Assembly (NCBI GenBank): GCA_963971535.1 | Contig: OZ020589.1 | Span: 49,516,192-49,580,191 of the forward strand | Direction of reading: 5' to 3' | DNA from: Notolepis coatsorum | Lineage: Eukaryota; Chordata; Actinopteri; Aulopiformes; Paralepididae | Length of the DNA stretch: 64,000 bases | Part shown: positions 29,586-40,701 of the stretch, one piece after another | Layout: each line of letters opens with the position of its first letter | How positions within the stretch are numbered: position 1 is the stretch's first letter | Position numbers and translations under genes: made by a program | The notes under the pieces: model-generated | What the model saw: the letters and a program-made list of their open reading frames with translations, nothing else | Database searches by the model: none | What the model was told of the DNA's origin: nothing

Positions 29586-30629
29586 TTTTCATCACAGACC
29601 TAAAATCTAGTTTTGCTTATATGCTTATATATTTCACATTAGACACGTTTGTAGAATGTGTCTGACTTGTTCCTGGGTCTGCAGTCCTGCAGACATACTC
29701 ACTATTGGAGCTCAGCCTCTGGGGTTCTGCAGCAGACATACTATTGGTTTCAACGAAGGGAGTGGTTTTACTTACATCATGTGTAGTACGCCGGCGTGGA
29801 AGAAGAAGAAGAAGAAGAAGAGTCAGCTGCGTTTGACTATTTCGCGCGTGCAGCTTTTGACTATGCTTAGTTATGCCAGCCAAGACGAAGAAAGAGGTCG
29901 GTCATTATCAGTCGGTCGGTCACCAAGGAACGTTGACGAAAGGCCTCTCGCTAGCGGGACAAATGGCCGGAGCCTTGTCATGGTATAGCCATGATGATGT
30001 CGGCTAGTAGCTAGCTTAGCTAAAGGCTAACTAGCGTTAGCTAACCTATTCAGAGGAGCGAGGCGAGGCGAGTGGATGTCTTTTCAAAAGAAGGAGAAGA
30101 GAACTTGTGAGCAGATAAATCTGTTAGGCAGCAATACGCCGAAAGGTGTCCAGTCTGCCGGAAAGTACTCGAAGAAGAAGAAGAAGAAATTACACCGTGG
30201 GCCAACTTTACCATTGGCGCCGCCGCGTTGATACTGCGTTATGGTGAGTCAACCTATGATTATATACCCGCCGTGGACCTGACCTATCTCTCTTTCTCTC
30301 TCTCTGGAGCCAAACTGGTCGACTAGCTAATACTACTAGTAGCTAACGGTGTGTGCCTGGTGAGAGCACCTGGCTGTATGCAGCTACATACAGCCAGCCC
30401 AGGTGCCTGATTGAGCTAACTGTTAGCCAGTTAGCTGTTTAGCGTCAGCTGGGAACGTTCGTTTGATGCTATCAGTTAGCCTTGAGAATAGCAGGCCCTT
30501 TGACAGAAGATGTAGTCGGGCCTGCACCATGACAAGGCTCTGGCCATAGCTTATTTGTCCCGACAGCAAGAGGCCTTTCGTCAACGTGGAGACCTGTGTT
30601 GCGGCCTTTCGCCCTGCGTTCCTCGTGCA

Positions 30630-31385
30630 CAGGGCCGCCTCAGGGGGTGTGCGAGCAGTGCGGTCGCACAGGGCCTCGCGGGAAGGGGGGCATCGCAAAA
30701 AAAAAAGAAAAAAAAATAAAAAAAAAATATTTTTTATTTATTATTTTTTTTATTTTTTATTTTTTTTATTTTTTTTGTTTTTTTGCGAGGCCCCCCTTCC
30801 CGCGAGGCCCTTTTTCATCACATACCTAAAATCTAGTTTTGCTTATATGCTTATATATTTCACATTAGACACGTTTGTAGAATGTGTCTGACTTGTTCCT
30901 GGGTCTGCACCTGGGTCACTATTGGAGCTCTGGTGCTCTGCAGCAGACATACTATTGGTTTCAACGAAGGGAGTGGTTACTTACATCATAGTACGCCGCC
31001 GGAAACTTAAACGAAGAAGAAGAAGAAGAGTCAGCTGCGTTTGAATATTTCGCGCGTGCAGCTTTTGACTATTATGCTTAGTTATGCCAGCCAAGGTCGG
31101 TCATTATCAGTCGGTCAGTCACCAAGGAACGTTGACGAAAGGCGGGACAAATGGCCGGAGCCTTGTCATGATGCAGTCGGGATATAGCCATGGCCCATGA
31201 TGATGTCGGCTAGTAGCTAGCTTAGCTAAAGGCTATCTAGCGTTAGCTAACCTGCAGCCAAGATGAAGAGGATGGTCGTTTGGCAGATGAACTTCGTCAA
31301 CTCCACGCGGTTGTCTCCATCCTCTTGGACGTTTGGTGAGTTTTTAACCTATTCTATTAACTCTATTCTATTCCCGCCGTGGACA

Positions 31386-31432
<47 letters not shown>

Positions 31433-32240
31433 AGCTAAACTGGCCGACTAGCTATTGTAGTACTACTAGTAGCTAACGGTGTGTGCCTGGTGTCTGCACC
31501 TGGCTGTATGTAGCCGCATAGCTTGCTTCTGCGTTAGCTAATGGTTAGCGATAGCCTGGTTGAGCTAACTGTTAGCCAGTTAGCTGTTTAGCTTCGACGT
31601 TAACTGCCGGCTGCGCTCGGCTGGGAACGTTCGTTTGATGCTATCAGTTAGCCTTGAGTTAGCTGTTAGCTTGTGCTACGACCATTGACATTAGCCGTGA
31701 GAATAGCAGGGGGTTCTGGCACTCTGACTACGACATCATCTTTGACAGAAGATGTAGTCGGGCCTGCACCATGACAAGGCTCTGGCAGCAGCTTATTTTT
31801 GTCCCGACAGCGAGAGGCCTTTCGTCAACGTGGAGACCTGTGTTGCGGCCTTTCGCCCTGCGTTCCTTGGTGCAGGTAAGATTAATGAAAATGTCATGAC
31901 ATTACCCCACTCTTCCTTCCTTCCCCTCCCGAATGTTTTGTTAATAACGATGTTTTTTTCCAGGCAAAACATATGCTACTTCACAACATTTGGAGATACG
32001 ACATGTGCTGTGTGTGAATGTCTTGGTCGTTTGTGTAGCTTGGGTAGCGTTGGGCCGTTGGCCAAAGCTGTGTGTGGCCTGGTGTCACAGTACCTGGCTA
32101 GCCTATTTAGCTGATGTCGGCCATTGGCTCCTTGCTGCTTTGGTTTCTCTGGTATAGACCCTCTTCTCTTTGGATTTAAGTGTTGATCTTTGTCCTTTTG
32201 GATCTCTCATACATGCTCTCTCTCTAACACACACACACAT

Positions 32241-32299
<59 letters not shown>

Positions 32300-32726
32300 C
32301 ATGCTCTCTCTCTAACACACATGCTCTCTCTCTCTTTCTAACACACACAGTCTGCCTATGGCGGCCTTTCTCGATGGCTAGGCTGTGCTCGCTGAGTCTG
32401 TACATAGTCAAGGATCTTCAGTCACAGTGCTCAGGTATTCTGCCACTGTGTACTCTCTGTTTAGGGCCAAATAGCATTTCAATTTATTTTCCAATGTGTC
32501 TCTCTCTCTCTCTCTCTCTCTCTGTACACTGTATATTGACTGTAGAACGGGAGCTCTCTCTCGCTCTCTCTTTTGCTATATGTTGACTGTATCATGCCCC
32601 GCCTCGGGCAGCGCTATTATTTAAGAATATGTTGACTGTATGATTTTTATTTTTTTTTTACCTTGGGGGGGGGGGGGGGGGCGCGTTAAATCTCGCACAG
32701 GGCCTCGCATTTCTCCCAGGCGGCCC
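30630..32726 (+). mobile_element. Inner copy of the same hAT family
   Basis: Starts with CAGGGCCGCCT at 30630 and ends with AGGCGGCC(CT) near 32726. It is flanked by CTCGTGCA at 30622-30629 and 32726-32733; the last few terminal bases appear lost or merged with the duplication. The uninterrupted version of the target is found inside the inner copy itself near 31860 (CGTTCCTTGGTGCAGGTAAG), which proves insertion of one copy into another. The same orientation gives a 4.1-kb block that looks like tandem duplications. Confidence 0.85.
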
Positions 32727-33543
32727 TCGTGCAGGTAAGATTAATGAAAATGTCATGACATTACCCCACTCTTCCTTCCTTCCCCTCCCGAATGTTTTGT
32801 TAATAACGATGTTTTTTTCCAGGCAAAACATATGCTACTTCACAACATTTGGAGATACGACATGTGCTGTGTGTGAATTCATTGTCTTGGTCGTTTGTGT
32901 AGCTTGGGTAGCGTTGGGCCGTTGGCCAAAGCTGTGTGTGGCCTGGTGTCAGTAGCCTACCTGGCTAGCCTTTAGCTGATGTCGGCCATTGGCTCCTTGC
33001 TGCTTTGTTTTCTCTGGTATAGACCCTCTTCTCTTTGGATTTAAGTGTTGATACATGCTCTCTCTCTAACACACACACACATGACAAACACACATGTTCT
33101 CTCTCTCTCTCTCTCTCTCTTTCTAACACACACAGTCTGCCTATGGCGGCCTTTCTCGATGGCTAGGCTGTGCTCAAGGATCTTCAGTCACAGTGCTCAG
33201 GTATTCTGCCACTGTGTACTCTCTGTTTAGGGCCAAATAGCATTTCAATTTTTTTCCAATGTCTCTCTCTCTCTCTCTCTCTGTACACTGTATATTGACT
33301 GTAGAACGGGAGCTCTCTCTCGCTCTCTCTTTTGCTATATGTTGACTGTATCATGCCCCGCCTCGGGCAGCGCTATTATTTAAGAATATGTTGACTGTAT
33401 AAGAGAAAAAAAAAGAAATATATATATATATATATAATCTTTTTTTTTTTTTTTTTTTTTACCTTTGGGGGGGGGGGGGGGGGGGGCTCGCGTTAAATCT
33501 CGCACAGGGCCTCGCATTTCTCCCAGGCGGCCCTGGGGGAAAC

Positions 33544-34000
33544 GCTTATATATCCGTGAAAACGAGTCTGATTATCCTAAGACTGATAACATAGATTCCT
33601 TACCTGAGATCAGATGGTATCCAAATGGATTATTCCAATTCCTGATCGCCATTCGAAAAAATCGATCATTGTATTGATCCAACGTGTATACAGTAGAACA
33701 CATACTCCCCGCTGCTCTTCAAGCACCGGAGTGATGCCGGTCGATGCCGGCTGCGTGAGTGAGACGTAGAATGTGGAGTCAGAAATCCTTTCTCCCATTC
33801 ACTTTCATTGAGTCCAATCCAAAAGGGTGATTTACCATCTGGGAGACGATAGGGGGCGCTTTTTTCACATCTGAGCGCCTGGGGTGACTGGATCTCCAAC
33901 GATAGGCTCGCTTGATGCAATATGATTTCAGATCGCTAATAATAAATAAAAAAAAAAGAATAAAACGAATATTCTCGTGAGTGGGCATTCAACCTGGGGG
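33544..34000 (+). mobile_element. Family R fragment, right of the self-nested hAT
   Basis: Continues the copy broken at 29433. AAGACTGATAAC near 33578 is the empty site for the 20064 SINE, and TCCAATTCCTGATCGCCATT matches 20329-20348. Further blocks (CTGGGAGACGATAGG) match 20530. Confidence 0.75.
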
Positions 34001-34035
34001 GTTATAACACGAAAAAACTTGTGGATGGCATACAA

Positions 34036-34104
34036 AGTGTTAACAATTGTTTGTATTGAGCCGTATTGTATTGTACCCATTCTGCAATGTGTTAAATAAC
34101 GTTT
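34036..34104 (+). repeat. Scrap of a LINE 3' UTR
   Basis: ACAATTGTTTGTATTGAGC through TACCCATTCTGCAATGTGTT matches, inverted, the 3' end of the LINE fragment at 42270-42360. Confidence 0.6.
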
Positions 34105-34119
34105 GCATCCATTCATTCT

Positions 34120-34580
34120 ACTAGCGTTAACGTTACCACATTATTACGTTAGCATGTAAGCTAACAAAATCGCAGATGCTAGCCTCAGCTAGCCTCGATG
34201 CTAACTATACATGGAGAATGCCATTCACATTAGCATGTAGCTAACAACACCGCAGATCTTTTTGTGAGACTAAACTATCCGCTCTTGGTGGTAAATTGTG
34301 TTGATGTTGGTTTTGTTTCATCAACAAATGAGAGGCAGAACACAGTGAATGTATCCGTTTTGTTTATTGCACTTTTATTGCACTTTCTTTGCTGAAAAAT
34401 AAATGCTACGTTGGCTAAATGGCTAACGCGAGGTATTTAAAGATGGTGACTTTGTTGTTTTTAAGCAGGAAGTGTAGTGAGCGTTCAACCTTTTTTGATT
34501 GGTTGAAATGGCCTTCATGTCTGAACATCATCGCCACCTACTGCTTTGGCATTGTACTACATGTATATGACGTCACTCTG
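34120..34580. repeat. Relative of the TIR element at 47000-48148
   Basis: TTTTTGTGAGACTAAACT, CCGCTCTTGG, GGTAAATTGTGTTGATGTTG and TGAATGTATCC occur in the same order as at 47750-47860. Neither terminus is intact here. Confidence 0.65.
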
Positions 34581-34629
34581 TGCGGAGTTTAAACCACAAC
34601 AATGCCGCCTCATGTTAAACAAACGGGAG

Positions 34630-35150
34630 CTGTACTACACTACAGTCCTCTTCTATGCTGTGGCATGCTGGGGGGGGGCTACATCAACTCGAGGGACATC
34701 AACAAATTGAACAAGCTGGTGAGGAAGGCTAGCTCTGTGGTTGGAGTCTAGCTGGTCAGACTAGAGGTGGTGGCAGAGAGGGGGATGAGAAGGAAGCTGG
34801 CTCCAACCCCCTCTACGATGAGCTAGTCAAGATGAGAAGCACGTTCAGTTACAGACTCATACCCCCCCGACACTCAACTAACCGCCTCGGCCAGTCTTTC
34901 ATACCAGCGGCCATCAGGCTCCACAACAGTGGGCAGGGACTGCTGCCAGACATCCAACTACAACTACTAGGAACATAGCAGCTGACTCCCTCCTAAAAGG
35001 ACAATATATACTTACCTTATGCATACTGCACCTTATGTGTATACTGTATACTTCATCAGAGCATATATTTAGCTTTTAGCATTTAGCATTTTTTGATTAT
35101 ATATTAGATTCGATTTAGATTATTAGATTATATATTGTAACTATATTTAT
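34630..35150 (+). mobile_element. LINE 3' end fragment
   Basis: Translation gives YINSRDINKLNKLVRKASSV and, after frameshifts, TNRLGQSFIPAAIRLHNSG, the extreme C-terminus of a common fish non-LTR RT, followed by an AT-rich 3' UTR with TTAGATTATATATT repeats. Confidence 0.7.
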
Positions 35151-35250
35151 TGTAGGGCAAATATAACAGAGGACATACATACCCTCATCTTGTCGTGTGG
35201 ACAGTTTTATTTTTTTGCATAATTAAAAAAAAAACTGTGTCATAAAGGAA

Positions 35251-36845
35251 CATTTACATTTTGTCATTTAGCTGACGCTTTTATCCAAAGCGACTTACAA
35301 GTTTTGTACAACAAGACAGCAGGAAGTGTACAACTCTATCAGCTGAGTAACAATGATCATCAAAGTGTTGAGTGCTATAGTGTTGGTTAGTATATTAGGA
35401 CAAGTGCATGACAGTAAGGTTAGTTAGGGTTATATTTTTTATTTAATTCTTTTTTTCATTTCAGATAATGATTGAAGAAGTGCGTCTTTAGTCGACGGCG
35501 AAAGATTGGACGGGTTTCGGCTGTCCTAACTGTGGTGGGAAGTTCGTTCCACCATTGTGGGGCAAGGACCGAGAATAGGCGACTTCTCTTTGATGACCCT
35601 CCCGGAGCTCGGATAGGAGTAGGTCTGAGGCGGCCAGAGGATGCAGAGCGTAGGGGTCTTGTGTAGTTAGAGACCATTGACCGGAGGTAGGCGGGAGCCG
35701 TTCCCTTCGCTGCACGATATGCCAGGTCGAGGGCCTTGAAGCAGATTCGAGCGGCCATGGGGAGCCAGTGCAGGTCCCTGAGAAGTGGGGTGACATGGGC
35801 TAACTTCAGTAGGTTTGAGATCAGGCGGGCCACTGCGTTCTGAATTAGTTAGGGGCTTGGTGGCAGTGGTTGGAAGGCCAGTAAGCAGTGTGTTGCAGTA
35901 GTCGAGGCGGGAGATGACTGTTGATTGGACGAGGAGCTGGGTGGCTTCTTTTGTCAGGAAGGGGCGGATCCTTCTGACGTTGCTCAGGAGGAATCTGCAG
36001 GTTCTGCTTGTCGCTGCGATGTGAGCGGAGAAGTTCAACTGGTTGTCAAGGACAACACCAAGGTTCTTGGCGGTCGGGGACGCAGTCACAGTTGAATTCT
36101 CGACTGTGATGGAAAGGTCGGTCAGGGGGGAGGATTTGGCCAGCAGGTGAAGCAATTCTGTTTAGCTTAGGTTCAGTTTGAGGTGGTTGGACGTCATCCA
36201 GGCGGAGATGTCGGACAGACAGGCCGAGATCCGGTCAGAGACGTGGATATCTGAGGGAGGGAAGGAGAGGAAGAGTTGAGTATCATTGGCATAGCAATGA
36301 TACGAGAAGGCATGAAACGTGATAATGTTACCCAGAGATTTAGTGTAGAGGGAGAAGAGAAGGGGTCCAAGGGCCGAGCCCTGGGGGACACCCGTCCGCA
36401 GGGGGCGGGTGGCAGACAGCCCTCTCCATGACACTTGGTAGGAGCGGTCATTGAGGTATGATGTCAGCCATGTCAGCGCAGAGCCAGCCACTCCCATTCC
36501 TGCAAGGGACGCAAGGAGGATCTTATGGTTGACTGTGTCAAAGGCTGCAGATAGGTCTAGGAGAATCAGGACAGAGGAGAGGCCTTTCGCTTTTGCTAAG
36601 TGAAGTGCCTCTGTGACTGCAATGAGGGCCGTTTCTGTGGAGTGACCAGTCCTGAATCCTGACTGGTTAGGTTCTAGGAGGTCATTCTGTAAGAGATAAT
36701 CAGTGAGTTGGTTGGATACAGCACGTTCAAGTGTTTTAGAAAGGAAGGAGAGAAGAGAGACAGGACGATAGTTGCCTATGGCGGTGGGGTTCAAGGTTGT
36801 TTTTTTATGAGCGGTGTGACTCTGGCTTGTTTTAGGGCGGTGGGG
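35251..36845 (-). mobile_element. L2 LINE, RT and 3' end (lower half of a split copy)
   Basis: On the minus strand the RT domain is readable in the frame 36794-36162: NYRPVSLLSFLSKTLERAVS, QSGFRTGHSTETALIAVTEA, LLDLSAAFDTVNH, GVPQGSALGPLLFSLY and YANDTQLFL. The YADD active site reads YAND, so one catalytic aspartate is lost. The C-terminal region follows (HVTPLLRDLHWLPMAARICF, PQWWNELPTTVRTAETRP), with frameshifts at about 36160 and 35830. The L2 tail ends at 35251. The upstream part of the same copy is at 39890-40335, separated by an inverted-repeat element. Confidence 0.9.
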
Positions 36846-37519
36846 GGGCGTCTATGCCTTCTACAACGCTGTTCGGTTTCCGGGTTCCTCTGATTGGTGG
36901 CCGCTGAAGCACGCCCCCCGAGTGACGCGCGAACAGCCAGCCTTCACCAAGCTCTAGTTCTAACCAACTCGATGGAGATCAACCCCGAGGTTGAAAAACC
37001 CGTTTCTCATACGGTTAACGATTCAGAAACAATCATTGCTCATCTCCGTGTGTTTATGTCGTTGCAGATGCTCAACAAGGTGGGTCATTGTTTATCATAA
37101 AACCAACAGCATGACTGGCTCGTCTATTCTGTGCTAGATCAAGACACTATTTCAATAATGGATGACGGTGCGGAATTATCTTTTTAAAGCAGAGTAGGAG
37201 TAGAAAACAATTCATGAAAGTAGAAGATATAGGTGTGCAACCTCGCTAGCTGACGTTATATCTACAGACAGGGCCGGACTGGGGAAATAATTCATACCGG
37301 GAGATATAGCGTGAAATATAGCCCCAGTCAGGCCACTTTTTAAGCGGGGGGTCTGGGGGTCCCCCACCAGGAATTTTTTTGTTACAAAGACTTAATTTCC
37401 TGCATTCTGGTGAATTTTAGTGCATGTGAATCACAAACTAATGAGCCAAAAATTGCTTAGTACAATGTACTGTTATGGACCTCAATAAAACTGTCGTGGC
37501 ACTAGCAATGCTACTCTCT

Positions 37520-38156
37520 GTTCTGTTCTTTAATAGTTGTCATACAGAAGTACAGAATACTTTCATACAAAATGCTTCTTACTGTTACGCTCCAGAGACT
37601 GTGCTAGACAAGATAGTATCAAATAACATAATAACATAATATAGCATGAATTTAGAAGAAGAAAAATGAGGTCACAGTGTTCGGTATAGACATATGTACA
37701 ATGTTCTGAGTTACCATATAATATACAATACACAATACTATGCAGTGTACTAATGTACAGTACTATCTAGTGCAAAGCAGAAATGGGATGAGGTACAATT
37801 TTAGGTACAATTTACAGTAAGGTGTACGAGTTGTAGTGCAATCCTTCATCCATAAATATAAAGTGTGGGGAGTGGGTGCTACAGTGTGTTTGTTTAAAGT
37901 GGGTGTGTGCTATAAAGTGTGTGGAGTGGGTGCTACAGTGTGTTTGTTTAAAGTGAGTGTGTGCGTGTGGATGTGTGTGCTATGTGCGTTTGGTGGTTGT
38001 TGTTGTGTAGTGTTCATTCATTGTTCGTTTAGCAGCCTGATGGCCTGGGGATAGAAGCTTCTTCTGAGTCTTTCTGTGCTCGCCTTGAGACTCCGGTATC
38101 GCTTGCCTGACCGCAGCAGTTCAAAGAGGCAGTTGTTCGGGTGACTGGTACTCGGG
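37520..38156 (-). mobile_element. 5'-truncated LINE inside the hAT
   Basis: On the minus strand the 5' end encodes LFELLRSGKRYRSLKASTER and RLRRSFYPQAIRLLNEQ, then a stop: the C-terminus of a fish LINE RT. A 3' UTR of about 500 bp follows. TACTCTCT at 37512-37519 and 38157-38164 is the target duplication. The 16920 copy of the host hAT reads through the site. Confidence 0.85.
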
Positions 38157-38222
38157 TACTCTCTCCACCTTCAAAAAGAAAAAAGCAAGAGCACAACATA
38201 TTTTTCTATTTACTATTATAAT

Positions 38223-38938
38223 TAGAGGTGGGCATAGATTAATTTTTTTAATCTAGATTAATCTATCTGCAATCCTGGATTTAATCTAGATTAATCTAGA
38301 TTAAAATGGCTAAAAAAAAAAAAAAAAAAAACTGCCGAAGGCATTCAAAATATGTGTGTTCTACCCAAATAATGACCAGAAGTAAGTCCTTACTTTTTCT
38401 TTCCTCCTTATGTTTCTCAGGCCAGGTGGCCCATTACACCATGAGCCCATCTCCCGTTTCCAAAATGCATTACAGACTGTTTGAAAAAGCTATTTTGCTA
38501 TGATAATTGGTAATGAAATATCAAAATAATGTTCAATGTACTTGTGTTCAATGTACTTGTGTTTAATAAGTTGTTTTATTCAGAAGTTAACACAAATAAA
38601 TAATATTACCAGTACAGTACAGTATCTAGCACACTCTCAGGAGCAAAACAGAAAGAATCATTTCAAACATGAACTATGTGACATGGCTTGAATCAACTGC
38701 TCCAGTGGAGTTGCTCAGTGGCCAATGGTGTCAACTGTGGTTGTACTGGGCAGCTCCCAGGTGTGAATGGAACTGTGTGAATGTGAAGCAGGGCGTTCCT
38801 GAAAAAGAGCATCTGTGCTCAGCGAACCTACCCTGGGTAAATAAAGGTAAAAAATGCGTTAATGCGTTAATTATATTATCGCGCGATACTAGTATAGCGT
38901 TAACGCAGCACGTTAACGCCGTTAACGGCCCAGCTCTA
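38223..38938. mobile_element. 716-bp TIR element with TAGAG ends, 8-bp duplication
   Basis: Ends TAGAGGTGGGC at 38223 and, read inwards from 38938, TAGAGCTGGGC. Subterminal AATCTAGATTAATC and GTTAACGC words resemble a common fish hAT-like MITE. Flanked by ATTATAAT at 38215-38222 and 38939-38946; the copy at 16920-17737 has a single ATTATAAT at 17440-17447. Confidence 0.92.
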
Positions 38939-39889
38939 ATTATAATACAGTTAACCACTCTCTCCTGTAAGGGCCTTTCTTTTTCTTTGTTTTATCCCTC
39001 TCTCCTCCACCCTTTCTCTTTCTTCCACTGTCCATCTTGACATCAACGTTAATTGACTTTCGCTCTACTGTATCTCTCCCGAGTCCCTCACTACCTGGCT
39101 CATTGCCTGGCTGTTATTCTGCATCTGAGTGCCGTCTGCCATTCCATTCGCCGCCTCCGCTGTCAATCAGTTGTATCGCCAGATAGTTCTCCAACTCTGT
39201 GGCAGACAGTGAAATCCTGGTTGTTCCCCACCCATCTAGGTTATCTAACTATCGCGCCTCGCCGCCGCCACAACTAGAAACAATCGCCTGGCAAAAAAAA
39301 ATAAAAAAATAATAATAATAATTATTATTATTTTTATTTTTTTTGTATATATATATATTTTTTTTAATCTGTGCAGGCCAGGCCACCGGGAAAACTCCCG
39401 GTGCTCCCGATGGCCAGTCCGGGCCTGTCTACAGAGTACTAACTGTTCTCGGTGGCGTGTATGCTTTCACCGTCATCCATTATTGAAATAGTGTCTTGAT
39501 CTAGCACAGAATAGACGAGCCAGTCATGCTGTTGGTTTTATGATAAACAATGACTTCATAACTTACCTGCTAATGATAACGTTAACTAATCAAAATAATA
39601 AAGACACTTTCGCCGCCATGACTGCGTATCAAACCCACCTTGTTGAGCATCTGCAACGACATAAACACACGGAGATGAGCAATGATTGTTTCTGAATCGT
39701 TAACCATATGAGAAACGGGTAAATATTTACGAAATCTAAGTGATTTTCCAACCTCGGGGTTGATCTCCATCGAGTTGGTTAGAACTAGAGCTCGGTGAAG
39801 GCTGGCTGTTCGCGCGTCACTCGGGGGGCGTGCTTCAGTGGCCAATCAGAGGAACCCGGAAACCGAACAGCGTTGTAGAAGGCATAGAC

Positions 39890-40335
39890 GCAGTGGGGAC
39901 CACCCCCGAGTTGAGGGAGGAGTTGATGGTTGCAGTTAGGAATGGGAGGATGTCTGGTGCTATGGTCTGGAGGAGTGGGGAGGGTAACTGATCCAGCTGG
40001 CATGTAGTGGGACGGTTCGACATTACCAGTTTTAGGGTCTCGGCGTCTGTAATGGGAGAGAAAGATGACAGAGTGAAGGATGAGGTTCTCGATTCAGTAT
40101 TTGGAATGGGTGGGGGTTGGGAGAATGAGCTGCGGATGTTCTCCACTTTTTCCTCAAAGAATATCGCAAAGTCTTCGGCAGAGAGAGATGAGGGGGGAGG
40201 GGGTGGGGGGTGAGTGAGGAGGGAGGACATGGTAGCATGCAGTTTGCGAAGGTTCTTGGCAGAGGCCTCGATCCTATGGTGAAAGAAAGAAGCTTTGGTA
40301 GTAGTAATGGTTTTGGAGAATGTTAACAAGTCAGT
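39890..40335 (-). mobile_element. L2 LINE, EN-RT linker and start of RT (upper half of split copy)
   Basis: Minus-strand translation gives RKLHATMSSLLTHPPPPPPS, EDFAIFFEEKVENIRSSFS and TTCQLDQLPSPLLQTIAPDI, then SSLNSGVVP, the segment that precedes the RT motifs at 36794. It stops at the foldback element boundary and continues at 36845. Confidence 0.88.
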
Positions 40336-40339
40336 TAAC

Positions 40340-40450
40340 TAGTTTGGGTTAACAGTTTGGGTCAGTGCTAGGCTCACAGTACCCAAATGCAGCACTGAAC
40401 GGCACAGGAAGTCCTTCATTCCAACAGCCATCAGACTATACAATGCATCA
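40340..40450 (+). mobile_element. LINE C-terminal scrap
   Basis: HCTERHRKSFIPTAIRLYNA-like translation (through frameshift) is the end of a fish LINE RT. It abuts the 5' UTR of the next element. Confidence 0.5.
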
Positions 40451-40701
40451 CTGTGCCTCACTGCGGACGTGTTTTTGCGGACCTCCCAAACTTTCAAACT
40501 TTAGACTGTTTTCTTTCTACGTTTTTGTTTTCTTTCTTTCTACCATTTTTTAACCAGTGATCTTAACTGATCACAGTGACTTTTGCTCTTATCGTTTATG
40601 CTGTTGGATTTATTGGTTTTATGTGACTTTTTACTGGACGTGACCTAAGCTATCGGAGCTTGTTGTTGCCATAGCTACAGCTACACGCTACAGTACTCAC
40701 A

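Larger units (their letters stand above)
29434..33535 (+). mobile_element. hAT element carrying an insertion of its own kind
   Basis: The outer element has perfect 11-bp ends, CAGGGCCGCCT at 29434 and AGGCGGCCCTG ending at 33535. It is flanked by GGGGAAAC at 29426-29433 and 33536-33543, an 8-bp hAT-type duplication. Its own sequence is 29434-30629 plus about 32727-33535, roughly 2.0 kb. No transposase motif is visible, so it is non-autonomous. It has a 5' GC-rich hairpin, splice-like GCAGGTAAGA and TTTTTTCCAG words at both 31872/31964 and 32731/32822, and (CT) and (CA) stretches. The short frames inside are not recognised. Confidence 0.88.
37269..39427 (-). mobile_element. hAT element (same family as 16920-17737) with two insertions
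   Basis: Left end CAGGGCCGGACTGGGG at 37269, right end CCAGTCCGGGCCTG at 39427, flanked by TCTACAGA at 37261-37268 and 39428-39435. It is an inverted copy of 16920-17737 and lies in the spacer of the foldback element. Two later insertions (37520-38156 and 38223-38938) account for most of its extra length. Confidence 0.92.
36846..39889. mobile_element. Long-inverted-repeat (foldback) element inserted in L2
   Basis: The arms begin GTCTATGCCTTCTACAACGC at 36850 and end with its complement at 39889. The left arm runs to about 37170 (321 bp) and the right arm from 39471 (419 bp); they are nearly identical apart from two blocks missing in the left. Flanks GCGGTGGGG (36837-36845) and GCAGTGGGG (39890-39898) form a 9-bp candidate duplication with one mismatch. 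Without the later hAT insertion it would be about 0.9 kb. Long inverted repeats with a 9-bp duplication suggest a Mutator-like or foldback MITE. The arms contain a frame with EINPEV and ETIIAHLRVFMSLQMLNKV, which I do not recognise. Confidence 0.65.

Noticed and set aside
31870..32970. Duplicated host gene with splice sites (GCAGGTAAGA ... TTTTTTCCAG)
   Set aside because: The two copies are explained by self-nesting of a hAT element, and no coherent protein spans the putative exons.
36894..37100. Host gene exon starting MVAAEARPP
   Set aside because: The same frame occurs inverted at 39845-39582 in the other arm of an inverted-repeat element, so it is element sequence here. A host origin for the arm remains possible and is listed as a check.
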